This document shows, in pieces, positions 1 through 10,846 of a stretch of 61,204 nucleotides of DNA (the first letter of the stretch is position 1; every line of letters begins with the position of its first letter). Made by a program: the position numbers and the translations under genes. Below the pieces are notes generated by a model, which made no database searches, was not told where the DNA came from, and saw only the letters and a list, made by a program, of their open reading frames with translations. This DNA is from Laetiporus sulphureus 93-53 (Eukaryota > Basidiomycota > Agaricomycetes > Polyporales > Laetiporaceae). Location: assembly GCF_001632365.1 (NCBI RefSeq), contig NW_024468533.1, forward strand, positions 445,079-506,282, written 5' to 3'.

Positions 1-812
1 GGGGTGAATTGGCTTGTTAGGCCGCATGCAATAGAATAATGAATCTAAGGTCCTCCCTTAGATCCTCATGGGCTTATATACATGTAGGGCAGGGCCCCTG
101 GCACTGTGCTACTGTGAGACCTCAGATACCTACATGTGAATATATTGCCAGAACCGGCAATGGTTCTGGGCTTTGCCATAGCAACTATCTACAAAGGCCA
201 TGGATACGCCGAGGTAATCCTATCTAGTCTAATGAGATAAATGCCTGTAAGTGGGCCCACTGTTGAGGGGCCAATGGGTGATGGCCAACAGGGCACATCA
301 CAATGGTTGCGACATCAGATAAGAGGATCTGTCTAGACTCAGAATAATGAGTGTGACGATCAGTCTTCATCTGGATAGGGTTGTGAGAAGATCTAGCCTA
401 TCCTGTACCTGGCTATACTGTATGCCAGTTGGTAGGGGGATCCTCTGTTGTGGTACCTGCCTATTGGTTTAGGTGGTAAAGTGGTGCCACTATCTTGAGT
501 GGCGAATTGGGTGCTTGCTAGCTTGATGGTCTAATGAGTTCCTTTCTGGGCAAGTGGCCTGGTGTCACATGACCAACCCCTGACAACTTCCAAATAGGGC
601 AAGTGGCCAGTGTCACGTGACTGGGTGGCTGAATCATGGGCGCTTAGTGGTCCAATGGTAGACACAGTCATATCTGCAATGTATGTGGTGGTATTGTGCT
701 GTTTGTCCAAGTATCCACTTTGTGAGACCAATATGAAGGTTGGCGTCTGAATAACCACTCAAATGAGGACTTTAATGGTGCAAAAAGAAAGGTGCCACCT
801 AATACTGTGACA
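1..812 (-). mobile_element. LTR of a small LTR family, inverted, cut by window edge
   Basis: The reverse complement of this stretch matches the complete LTR at 34433-35284 over almost its whole length. On the minus strand it begins TGTCACAGTATTAGG (at 812) and continues through the same landmarks. About 180 bp of its far end lie outside the window. Because LINE sequence starts directly at 813, this is either the 5' LTR of a minus-strand element or a solo LTR inserted into the LINE. No protein is encoded; small ORFs inside it are chance. Confidence 0.85.
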
Positions 813-1700
813 GCGGCGAATGTCTTGGATCTGCTTCGTACCCGACCTCATGTTACACATGTGGTCTTTGCTTCAGATAATCGTGCAGCGGTCGAGTCCA
901 TCCTGGATCTTCGCCCTCACGACTGCCAACTGCACTCTATCCTCTTCTCTCAGAAGATTACCATGATGCTCGAAAGTCAACCGGACCTACGCATTGAAAT
1001 TGTGTGGGTTCCAGGTCATGCCGGCTTTCTGAGCAATGAAGTCGTTGACCATCTTGTGAAACGTGGTGCTTCCTCCCCTGCCATTCATCCACCTTCTCTG
1101 GTGTTTGCAAAGAGAACTGCGTGCAAAAGAGCCCTTCATAAGTGGAGGCACAATTTTCGTCGAGATGCACATCCATCCAATTTTCGTGCAGCAGTCACGA
1201 CCGAGCCCCTTCTCACCCTACATCGTTACTTCAAAGAGAACGAAGACACCCACATTGTAGAGTGCCGACTTGTCCAGTTGCTCCTAGGGCATGGACACGT
1301 CGGTAGCTACTATCATCGCTTCATGGCAGAAGAGTCCACACAATGCCAGTGCCGCACTGCTAACATACAGACCCGCGAGCATTTGCTCATTCACTGCCCG
1401 CTCTACGCCTCACATCGCCGCCATCTTGGCAACCCAACCTGTCCCATCTGACTCAAGCAGCTGTTCACCTCTAAACACGCCCGGCGCAAACTCGCGGCAT
1501 TCCTGGCAGAGACGGACGCCTTCACCAAATTCTCGCTAGTTCTCTGGGATCCTGGCTGAGGGGTATCCTTCTGACTGAGACGCTATATATGCGTGCTATG
1601 TATTCGATCCTGGGTGCACCCAGTCCACCGTAGACACCTGCCTGTACCCACACCTATGACCACCTTCAGTGGTATATAAATTATAATCAAAAAAAAAAAA
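813..1700 (+). pseudogene. 3' end of a Tad-like non-LTR retrotransposon (RNase H, CCHC tail, poly-A)
   Basis: The coding part (813-1559) gives an RNase H domain with the motif VWVPGHAGFLSNEVVDHLVK. It is followed by the C-terminal Cys/His cluster (QCQC...TREHLLIHCPLY) typical of Tad/I-type LINE ORF2 proteins. The endonuclease and RT are missing because the inverted LTR replaces everything upstream of 813. An in-frame TGA at 1449-1451 interrupts the frame. Reading continues in the same frame to a second TGA at 1557-1559, so the first stop is probably a CGA-to-TGA change. A 12-nt poly-A run at 1689-1700 marks the LINE 3' end. This is a dead fragment. Confidence 0.85.
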
Positions 1701-2123
1701 GTGAGCAGCCTCTGTGATTGTTGAGGCCTTTAAGGACCTGTGCGTATCAGCACGCACATGACAGTGAGCAGAAAACAAGCATTCAATGTCAACACTTGCA
1801 CCAGGAATGACCAGGAAATCTCATGTCATACAAGAAATGACAAGAAACTCATGTTCATGAGCCTACATGATGATCAACTATCAGTGGTGGCTTTTGTCAA
1901 CACTATGACTTTCAACTGGCTCACTGTTGTGCTGTCAAATCTAGCAATTGTGCACTCAATAGTTCTATATCATCATAAAACTATTTATACTGTATATATA
2001 CATCTATTTACTATATACAGGCCTAACTGTAAATAAACGGATATAGTAAACAGTTAAAACTATGTAACATAGTAAATAGATAGAAATGTTGGAGCCTTAA
2101 TTGACACGATCCCGCACAACTGG
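1701..2123. other. AT-rich non-coding stretch
   Basis: No convincing gene. It has an imperfect inverted repeat, with TCTATTTACTATA near 2000 and TAGTAAATAGATAG near 2080 enclosing about 70 bp; this could be the remains of a small MITE-like repeat. The ORF at 1740-2036 has no recognisable content. Confidence 0.4.
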
Positions 2124-2145
2124 GCCATCAGCAAAAGTGCAAAAA
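2124..2145 (+). repeat. Left 22-bp terminal inverted repeat
   Basis: Exact inverted partner of 5691-5712, with no mismatch over 22 bases. Both copies are followed by AT-rich palindromic sequence. Confidence 0.75.
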
Positions 2146-2437
2146 GATTATAAAGGGTTTATAATCCGTTATAATACCTTTAATACCCCCCCTATCTTAT
2201 TTACTGTGACCATTCTGACCTACTAGTATAATGGATCTCTGAGTTTCACAAGAACCCCCTCTATTATTATAATGGCTTGTAAGATCGGCCATTCTGATCA
2301 CGCATTATAATCATGCTCAGGATGCATAAAATAGTTTATGATTTTTTCCGACGAGTATAAGGTCCGGCCTATAATTGTAAGAATATCATATATTACAGTT
2401 CTACTCGAGTACACTCATTGTTTATAAAGTCTGTGCA

Positions 2438-2875
2438 ATGATGTGGTGCTCCAAGTCTAAGACACAACTCAAGAGAGCGAGGCAGCAGCAGGTAGGCATG
2501 ATTGTAAGGAGGCAGAGGAGCGAGTCAAGGGCAGGCCAAAGAATAGTGCAAGCTGAGTGCGAAAGTGTCGTCCAAGTGGGATATCTCAGATGTCAAGAGG
2601 GACGGAATATGATGGAAGAGACCAGAAGTGCCAGAAGACATGACGCTGAACTTCTGAGGTCCTCACGAATTTGGTCCATGAGTGAAGGGCCAGCGCATTC
2701 CTCACTCGAGCGTGTTCCCCATGTGGTGACTAGCGATCTCCCAAATAAGTTTCTAATCAACCCGTCAGTATGTGCATGCGTCATTCTGTATCACTTACTC
2801 ATTCCATATATCCAGAATGCGCACACCAACAATCGAGTGCTCGAGAATTTCCATCAGTACATGTTGATTTCATAA
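2438..2875 (+). CDS. Unrecognised 145-aa ORF
   Basis: An ATG-initiated frame of 145 residues with an Arg/Gln-rich first half and a more hydrophobic C-terminus. I recognise no domain. It lies inside the block bounded by the 22-bp inverted repeats, next to degraded coding sequence on the other strand. It may be chance or a remnant. Sequence between 2876 and about 4500 contains only short, unrecognised frames on both strands. Confidence 0.15.
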   Translation: MMWCSKSKTQLKRARQQQVGMIVRRQRSESRAGQRIVQAECESVVQVGYLRCQEGRNMMEETRSARRHDAELLRSSRIWSMSEGPAHSSLERVPHVVTSDLPNKFLINPSVCACVILYHLLIPYIQNAHTNNRVLENFHQYMLIS

Positions 2876-4599
2876 AAGTTCATGAAGTGAGCAGCATGGC
2901 AAACGTACCACGACAGGAGTCGTCATGTAAGCGCGAGCAAATACTGCATCGTCGCCGGTGAGCAGGAGGATCACCCAGTGTGCCATGATCGTGCTCGTGG
3001 AAGTGTTGATGCGCCAGATGGCACTCTCGATGTCCTCGTCATCGTCAGTCGTGAGCTTGAAGAAGTTGGCTCCAGGGGCGAGGCGTGCATCCAAAGAGGA
3101 CATGTGATACATACAAACATTTATAGTCTGGTTAACGCCACATAAGTGTGCAGATTCATGTTCTTCTCGTCCCGCTGCAAATGTTCTTGATCTGTTAACC
3201 CTTAGATGCGCTGTTATTCACGCTCACCTCGGGCGAAAAGGGGTTCTTCACTGAGACGATCGTCTTGCCTTCTTCTCGTGTTGCAGCTTTTTCCGCTCCT
3301 TCATTACTCGCACGATTGCTGCATGTAGTGCGTGCTTCCAGTCACCCTCAGTGGACGTCTGTGTCACCGGGCCTCCTCCAGCTAGTAGTACACATATGAG
3401 CATGATGAAGGGACATGAGTGCACAAGGGGAGAATGGCACCTAGAAGACCTTACCAGTGCAGCATCCGAACTTGAAGGGAACGAAGACCTCTCCATCTTT
3501 TCCATGTTTAAAGACTCCTCCCTGCACAATTCCCTGAAACATCTTGATAAGCCAATCCTGAGCATGTTTGACAGATATAAGCATTACATATATGCATTGC
3601 ACCAAATTCTCTTTCCGATGCTGGAGCGGGTCAAGATCAGCACTTTCTTTGCTCCTGTTTGCCCACAAAGAGGGCATTCACCTTGATCTTAGTTAGAAAA
3701 AGCTTTTTCTCAAAAGTGCACGCGAGTTCTGGTATGTTTTCGACCTCTTTAGTGGATGCATGAGCGTGGGAAGCCACCTGGATAGCTTTCAAAATGTCAT
3801 CTCAGAGCCATTCCCGGGTGGTGTAACACCTGCAGAAAATTAGTTTCCGTCAGTGTCAAGCAAATCTTCATCATCTGAGATGTTGCTTTCAGTGCATTGG
3901 ACGTTCTCGAACTCGATGATTCCTGCTGAAGCACCGGACCAATGGTTGCATGAGGATCCATCCGTGCTGTCAGAGCCCTCTGAACTGCCAGCCATGCCTT
4001 GAGCAGACTTCGATCCGGCACCTGTGGTCGTGCTCCTTAGTCACGTACACACATGAGAATAGGTAAGCGAGCTGGAAAACGGCTAAAAAATGCGAAAAGC
4101 TACATGAGAATGCTATGAGACGATGATGAGGACAGTAGTGCAAACAATGCATCTTGACCTTCTGGACATTGTCACTCCTTGCATTATGTGCACATTTCTC
4201 AATCTCACATGATGTGTAAGCATGACTCTATGTATCTCTTCACTTAAACAGCTACACTTACAAAGTCAGCCAGAACGATGACACATCCGACTTCGACTGC
4301 CATCTCTTCAGATGATACCAAGTGTCTCATCGCGTTGATAATGCTACGATACATCGTCAGCTTATCTTATATTCAACTAATTGTCCTGAAAGGTACTTAC
4401 ATTAGCATCCTCTCTATATTGCGCATATATACGCTGTCTTTGCGCATACTCTTGCCTCCGTTAGAGTCAATGGTGGCAGTCTTACTCTTTTGACCTTGTG
4501 GGATTGTGCAGTGTTCAGAACCTTGAAGCCAGGTGGTCAGAAAGGTGCAAGTCTCCAGGGGGGTGTGGAAAAAAGCGACGATGGATTCTGCTGGGGGCT

Positions 4600-5010
4600 A
4601 AGGTGGCGATCACATGATTGACGCACCAATGGCCATGTGCCCCACATCCCCAAGACGTTGCATCCGCTTGCAGCTGCAATGCGTTCTCCTGTAACCATGC
4701 TGCCAGCATACAGACTTACGTCAATGCCGTCCTGGAGAATTGGCAATGCGAGTGAAGAGAACATCCTGCAATGAAGACTCACCACTATTCCCAGCAGCCT
4801 CGCCATCCTCGCCACGGCTCGACCATGGTTGCCCTGCATGGCAGCAAAGAAAGTGATGCCCTTCCCTTTCGCCCCTCTGGTGAGATCCTCAATGCTCCAT
4901 GTTATGAGCCATAAGCATGCTTGTGACGAAAGAAGCAGCTGCATAGAAGCCAAGATGGGAGAAGTGACAGCGAGGGGAGGGCGCGATCCGAGTCGTGCAT
5001 ACACGTTCCT
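4600..5010 (-). pseudogene. Relic of a PLP fold-type II lyase (diaminopropionate ammonia-lyase-like)
   Basis: On the minus strand one frame gives QGNHGRAVARMARLLG. This matches the ATDGNHGRAVA(W/R)xARxLG segment of diaminopropionate ammonia-lyases and related threonine-deaminase-type enzymes. Just upstream, in another frame, HDSDRALPSLSLLPSW resembles the KDES.R.GLP.FK.LGAS.A segment that carries the PLP lysine, but the lysine is not preserved. Downstream, VTGERIAAASG resembles the next conserved helix. The match jumps between frames and key residues are missing, so this is a decayed copy. The family assignment rests on short motifs. Confidence 0.45.
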
Positions 5011-5690
5011 ATAAAACGTTACACGAAAACAATGATTTCCGTGAGCACGTACAGGAGGAAAGGTGTGGTCTGTTGGGAAATAATGCATTCATCATGACGG
5101 GCTTGACTTTGAGGTCGAGAGGATGTTGTCCTTGCTCATTATGAGCTTCATGAAGGGTGGACAGAGCGCGCGCGGAGGTAGGGATTTCGATGAGGATGCA
5201 CCAGCCAATACAAAACCTGCAAGAAATGACCCGGCGTCCCGGGCTCAAGTCGCCGTGGTCATCAACGTAGGCTGAAATAGGCAGGGTAGGCAGGGGGTGT
5301 AGTATGTGACAGTGGAACACACAGAGGATGCCATAGTATGAGAACGGTGACCCAGAACATAAAAAGAAACAAGTTGCAGTCTGTCTCGAGGCGCCTATAT
5401 GCGTTCACATTGAGTTCGATTATTTAGACTTGAAATTGGCTCGCATGAATATTGCTTTGGGGGAGAGCGAGCTTGAAGTAAATTGGCCGCGCTTGTAATC
5501 TATCCGGTGCGGACATTGCAATCCTATGTGATTCTTGGATTTGATCAGTGCAAATTGCTTAGAAAAATAAGAATTACGAGGTTGATAATTGTGAAAGACA
5601 GTTTACAAGAGTTTATAACGCGTTATAGACCGTGATAATCCCCCCTAATATACTCAGAGGTTTCTAAGAACCTTAAAATCTACTTTAACG

Positions 5691-5712
5691 TTTTTGCACT
5701 TTTGCTGATGGC
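5691..5712 (-). repeat. Right 22-bp terminal inverted repeat
   Basis: Exact inverted partner of 2124-2145. It lies about 60 bp upstream of the first recognisable P450 codons, so the block may have removed the 5' part of that gene. Confidence 0.75.
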
Positions 5713-5774
5713 AAAGCAGCAAATAGTCAGTTAGCACTAACAACCGTACGCCATGCTCCCTCATCCTCATAAAT

Positions 5775-6725
5775 CCTTTCTATCCCCCAGGAATCCGGCA
5801 AGTACGTCGAGTCATTCACGTCGCTGAACCTCCGACCAGAAGGCGGTACGATCCCGGACGCAGAAGAGGAGGACATCATCAAGTGGTGTAGTAGCGCGTT
5901 GTACGCCGGCGGGGCTGATACCGTGCGCACTTTGCCTCTCAACGTTACTAACCGTCTCAGAACATCGTCCAGGTCGTCGGGCTGCTCACAGCGTTCGTCC
6001 TTTTGATGGTGCTCAACCCAGAGGCGCAAAAGCGTGCGCAGACAGAAATTGCTCGCGTCGTGGGTGCTGGCAGGCTGCCGACCGTGGATGACCAGGAGAG
6101 TCTGCCTTATGTGGGGGCGCTCATAAAGGAGGTGATGCGATGGGCCCCGGTGGCACCACTAGGCGAGTTGCCATACGAGCCTTGGATGTAGTGCGATCCT
6201 TACTGGTGCGCTAGCTTTGCCTCATAGAGTGATAGAGTGACGGAAGACAATGTCTATCAAGGGTGTTGGATCCCCAAGGGAACTGTGGCACATGCGAATG
6301 TGTGGTGAGCACCTCCATGCGCATCGATCCTCGATTATGTTTGGTTGATAATCGACCGATGGTCAGGGCCATCGCACACGATCCCAAGACTTGCCCGGAC
6401 CCGTTCGCCTTCAAGCCCGAACGATTCCTTGCAGACGAGCTCCACGAACCGCAACTTGACCCACGCAAATCTGTCTTTGGATTCGGATGTAGCGTCTGTC
6501 CAGGTACCGTCCGACTATCATATAATATATCATGTCGGGATGTGGGAAGTACCCACGCAGGCACGCACGTGTGGTTCTAGGATCTCATTTCGCTGAGAGC
6601 TCCGCGTTTCTCGTGATCTCGTGCATCCTCGCACGTTCAACATCTCGAAAGCGGTGGACGAGAATGGCAGAGAAGTCGAGCCGCCGGTCGCGTTCACTTC
6701 AACAGTCACAAGGTTCGCACGATTC
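5775..6725 (+). pseudogene. Cytochrome P450 pseudogene, 3' half
   Basis: Exons of a fungal class II P450 can be followed. The I-helix is GGADTV, interrupted by an intron that starts at about 5918 and contains CTAAC. Then come NPEAQKRAQTEIARVVGAGR, LPYVGALIKEVMRW with the ExxR pair, and DPFAFKPERFL (PERF). The heme loop reads FGFGCSVCPG, where FxxGxRxCxG is expected: the heme-propionate Arg is Ser. After it the frame is lost, but FNISKAVDENG fits the usual C-terminal strand in a shifted frame. The first half of the protein is absent; upstream is the inverted-repeat block ending at 5712. Not functional as written. Confidence 0.8.
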
Positions 6726-7350
6726 ATATGCAATATCGATATAATGCAAGTGCTGACCACCGACTCGCGATTATCGGTGCAGCCATGTTAAGCCGTTCCG
6801 TTGTCGAATCATCGTGCGTTCTCCGGAGTTGTTGGCAACTGTGGCCTCGGGCTGAGAGGACGGCGAGGTGGCGGAGACTCTGTAGTCTTTTTTCGAGTTT
6901 CGGCTGGTTTCCTTTCTATGTGGTTTGACGATACAGAAGAACGTTGCGCATCGCACATCGATCATGGATGGGGTGAGGTGGAAAAGAAGCCTTTAGGACG
7001 AGCCTGGAAACGTTCAGGGATTAAGTCTGTACAAGCTGGCAGGAGGATCGATTGGTCGTGATGACACTCATCAGCAAGCGCATTTGAAGGATCACCATTT
7101 TGTACCCTGCACTATGGCATGGGAAATAAAGACTTTCCTGCCTTCCAAAATGACGATCATTTTCTGGAATCTCTGTGCAGTCTATGGTTTATGTTTATGC
7201 CGCCGCCTTCAACGCAGACAACGGATTCAGTTGCTTCGAAGCCTCTTGAGGTGCACATCATGAAGCTGAGGCAAGCTCTATACGAACATCCGAAGTGATA
7301 TATATGCACCTACGTTGTTTTTTATCATGAGAGGACCGGATCTCGCGGTC
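6726..7350. other. Intergenic, nothing recognised
   Basis: Follows the P450 relic. Overlapping short frames exist on both strands, but none shows family motifs or splice structure. Confidence 0.4.
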
Positions 7351-7653
7351 TCATGTCAATTCTCGTTTAGTAGGCTTGCCAAAATGGTCGCAGTTGCATT
7401 CGCTGTTCACTTGGTAATCATCAGAGTGGACCAGAGGCTCTCCCATGCCTGTTTGAGATGAGCAGTTGAACGTTAACAACCTGTCGGAAATTCCCTGGAC
7501 AATGGTGCCGCCACCATCATAGCATTCCATGTAAGGCAATGCCTCTGCCCAATTTGGACTTCTCGCAGTGGCCACGGTGCAAGAACGAAAGCTGTCATGT
7601 CCTTCCGTGATCGGAACCTTATTGTTCGCGCATATATAAGATATCGTCTCCAC
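7351..7653 (-). CDS. Hypothetical small Cys-containing protein or exon
   Basis: A 100-aa frame with six cysteines and an ending rich in Cys and Asn (VNSECNCDHFGKP). Codon use looks coding-like. No signal peptide is visible in this exon; a missing upstream exon could hold one, as in small secreted basidiomycete proteins. I recognise no family. It may be an exon of a small gene or chance. Confidence 0.25.
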   Translation of the reverse strand: METISYICANNKVPITEGHDSFRSCTVATARSPNWAEALPYMECYDGGGTIVQGISDRLLTFNCSSQTGMGEPLVHSDDYQVNSECNCDHFGKPTKRELT

Positions 7654-7760
7654 GCTCTACGTCTAGTCATGCTTTCCCCCCAGATTGACCTCGTTCTCTG
7701 CCTCTGCGACGGATTCTTCAACTGTAGCTCAGCGTGTCCGCTATGCGAGCATTTTTAGCG

Positions 7761-7768
7761 TATAAAAG
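7761..7768 (+). promoter_or_regulatory. TATA-like box upstream of the mannosyltransferase gene
   Basis: TATAAAAG in a + strand intergenic context, about 390 bp before the start codon at 8156. It could serve that gene with a long 5' leader (possibly spliced), or a small upstream transcript starting near 7795. Weak evidence from sequence alone. Confidence 0.25.
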
Positions 7769-8155
7769 CACGGAGAAGTTATCTAGATCTGTAGATGCAC
7801 ATTTTGACATATTGTCTAGTGAGTTCTCCGCGAGTGTGTGGGGAGGCATCAATTGCTAACCTCACAGCTCGGACGTTCAAGACGTGGTGGCGCAATATGG
7901 GCGCTTGTCCTTATCCGCGATGTGATGAGGTTATTTCCATGACGGCGGACGGGTGCGCAGCAGCGGCGGGCGCGTCGGTGGCTGTCCTCTCTCGTCCTGC
8001 CAGTGGCTTTCATCGATTCGCACTTGGGTCCATCTCATTGTCTTTGACTCTTCCACGTCCTCTGGTTTCCACCACGTTGCCCAAATCTGCCGATCCTCCG
8101 CACCGCCGAAGCGCCGTAACCGTGTCCGCCGGTCGCGACCACTCGAAATAGCACG

Positions 8156-10020
8156 ATGCTGCTAAAGCTAACAACGTCCACGCGCTACGTGCTCCTCGTC
8201 CTCCTTCTCGTCGTGCGTCTCCGGCTCCGCTGTCCCTGCTACTGCTCTCGTGGCTGACACCCTGGCTGCGCCTCCCACAGCTCGGCATCCACTCCATCCT
8301 GAGCTTCACCCACGAGGACTACGGTCGTGCCACGTCCCTCTCACAAACAGCCGCCAAACTCTCGTGGGGCTCCAACGACGCGCTCGACAGCATCCCCGAC
8401 GAGTATTTCTACCATGAGCTCGAGCCGACGCCGTACAACGTCACCCGGCGCGCGAATGCGACGATGCTCATGCTCGCGCGGAATAGCGACCTCGACGGGG
8501 CGATGCGCAGCGTGCGCGAGCTGGAGGACAGGTTCAACCGTCGGTGTCGCTACCCCTGGGTGTTTCTGAACGACGAGGAGTTTTCGGATTAGTTCAGGAG
8601 GTGCGCGATTGTTGAGGCTCGTTGCGTCTGGTGCTGACGGTCAGCGGGTAGACGGATAAGCAACGTCGTGTCGGGCCCTGTGTTGTTTGGCTTGGTTCCG
8701 CGCGAGCATTGGGTCCAGCCTGACTGGATCGACGAGGACAGGGCGCGGGAGAGCAGGGACAAGATGGTGGAGAACAACATTATCTATGTCGGTGCGTGCA
8801 CTACCCTCTTTCCACGTGCCGCATGATACTAACATATCCATCCTGCAGGGAGTGTCTCGTGAGTACTGTTCTGATGCTGTTCACGTCGGGGAGGTGAGTT
8901 AATGCGACGCAGGTAATGTGCCGCTTCAACTCAGGGGTGCGTCGAGCCCGCTCTCCACCCTCAACTCCCGTCGCCTGACCATCCCCCGTGTAGTTCTTTT
9001 ACCGTCACCCGCTCCTGCAGCAGTACAAGTGGTCCTGGCAAGTCGAGTGCGTCGCCCCCCTCACATGTTGTGTTGTACCCGTCTCAGTGAAGTGGTCGTG
9101 CGTGTAGGCCCGACGTGCACTTCCACTGTGACATCGAGTTTGACCCGTTCGCGTATATGGAGGACAATGACAAAATCTACGGCGCGCAGCTCAGATTTGT
9201 ATGCAGAGCAGGACATGGAGAAGGCGGCTGACGAGCCGATCTGCATCTCAGGCTTCACGATCACCATGTATGAATATGAGGCGACGATCCCGACGCTCTG
9301 GGAGACCATCAAGGTTGCGATCTTCCCCGCTTCCCTATCTGTCCGCACGACTGACCCGACACGCGCCACTAGAGTTCACGCGTCTGCACCCCGAGTACGT
9401 CTCTCCGAACAACGCGATGGGCTATCTCTCCGATAACAACGGGAACACGTACAACCTCTGCCCTTGCAAGCCCGCTCGTCTCGCGTCTGAGTCTGTCTTT
9501 GATCTTTGGTGACGACGTTGGGCGGACAGTTTGGAGCAACTTTGAGATCGCGAGCATGGACCTTTGGCGCGGAGAGGCCTATTCGAAATACTTTGATTTC
9601 TTGGACTCCAAGGGCGGGTTCAACTACGAGGTACGCGCATCATCCCACCTTTCCCTATCCCTCCTTGACATGCTGACTCTCACTGAACCAACATCTTGCT
9701 TGTCATGGCGTCCGCTAGCGCTGGGGCGACGCACCGGTACACAGCATCGCAGCGGCGCTGTTCGCGCGGAAAGACCAGATCCAGTTTTTTGACGAGATTG
9801 GGTACGAGCATAATCCGTATACGCATTGTCCGCGCGGGCCTGGTAAGTGGGCGCGTGGGCGGTGTGCGTGTGATGCTGGGAGGAGTTTTGGTGAGTGCTG
9901 TCGGTCTTGATCCTGCTGGCTTGGGATTGGGATGTTGTCGGTGTGTGAGGAGGCGCTGATGGTTTTGGGATAGATTATGATGGGTATTCGTCTATGAGGC
10001 AGTGGGATCGCGTTCAGTAA
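8156..10020 (+). pseudogene. KTR/KRE2-family alpha-1,2-mannosyltransferase, interrupted as sequenced
   Basis: Encodes a Golgi type II glycosyltransferase (GT15) that adds mannose from GDP-mannose to protein glycans. Exon 1 (8156-8212) is a membrane anchor, followed by an intron to 8280. Later exons give THEDYGRA, YPWVFLNDEEFSD, GLVPREHWVQPDWID, MCRFNSG, FFYRHPLLQQYKW, the HCDIEFDPFAYM segment with the catalytic region, TIPTLWETIK, AMGYLSDNNGNTYNLC, WSNFEIASMDLWR, WGDAPVHSIAAALF and GYEHNPYTHCP, ending at TAA 10018-10020. About ten introns are needed. Two problems are visible. There is an in-frame TAG at 8590-8592 where the family has Glu (FSD-E-F). Near 8860-8914 no junction keeps frame between VS and MCRF. 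At least two introns appear to use GC donors. Either a recent pseudogene or sequence errors; the family call is very secure. Confidence 0.85.
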
Positions 10021-10846
10021 AGTCTTGTTGGCGGTTGGCTGGCATGATGTATAGACGGTGAGATGCTTAGATCTATAGCGTTTGCTTATATGTACGTGTA
10101 AAAGTGTATATGTCGTTGGTAATGTGATTTATGATGCTCGGCGCTGGTGTTTTCGGAATCGTTTCGTGCTGTGGTTTGTTGTTGGGAGATATGTTTGATG
10201 CGTGTGCGTGTGCGGAGCGGGTGAGATTTGTGTGCGAGGCGATAGCCTCGTGGAGGATGATGTTCCCAACGTGTCTTAAGCGGTGCGATGAGGAGGTCAA
10301 AATTCAATGATGTGAAGTGCGCGTATAGTACTTGAACTGAATGTTGTATGGGAAAGACGGCCGTAACTTGGACAACGGGAAAATAAAATAGTAGGATCGG
10401 ATGTGAGGTTGTCCACTGCCTTCATCGTGGCAAACTTTACACCTCTCCTGCGCTGTTTCTGCAGAACAGCTGTCCACCTTCGAAATGAAAATGATCTTCC
10501 GGTCATCATATGAACATGCAAACATCTTGAAATGAGAGGAACTTTACACCTTTCCGTACGGTAGCGAACTCATTGATGACGGTTAATGTGCCTTCATGAG
10601 AAGCAGAGGTGCACCGCAAGCTAGAGGGCAGCGCGAAACGATCATGATCATTATCGATCAACGCCATACATGCCATACATTGTGTGCATTGCGCCGGCAC
10701 CGCAGCTGATACACTCGGCACAACGCGTACATGCAGATGTGTGCCGACCATGAATACATGACATCCTGCAGCTCTATGACAAACGGACCGTAAGAATAAC
10801 AAGCCAGAGCTCTACGTCACGACGTACATAGCATACACCGATCAGT
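10021..10846. other. Convergent 3' intergenic region
   Basis: Lies between the ends of the + strand mannosyltransferase and the - strand bromodomain gene, so it should hold both 3' UTRs. No gene recognised; the short frames at 10073-10525 have no motifs. Confidence 0.5.

Larger units (their letters stand above)
2124..5712. mobile_element. Candidate 3.6-kb block bounded by 22-bp inverted repeats
   Basis: The 22 bases at 2124-2145 (starting GCCATCAGCAAAAGTGC) are the exact reverse complement of 5691-5712. Inside each end lies a further related stretch in direct orientation: GTTTATAATCCGTTATAA at about 2157 and GTTTATAACGCGTTATAG at about 5610, both followed by a C-rich run. No target-site duplication is obvious and no transposase was recognised. 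It may be one DNA element with captured gene debris, or two copies of a short palindromic repeat in opposite orientation. Confidence 0.4.

Noticed and set aside
7795..8151. 118-aa + strand frame upstream of the mannosyltransferase
   Set aside because: Starts soon after a TATA-like box, but the sequence looks like leader DNA, with no family motif and no fusion to the KTR frame.
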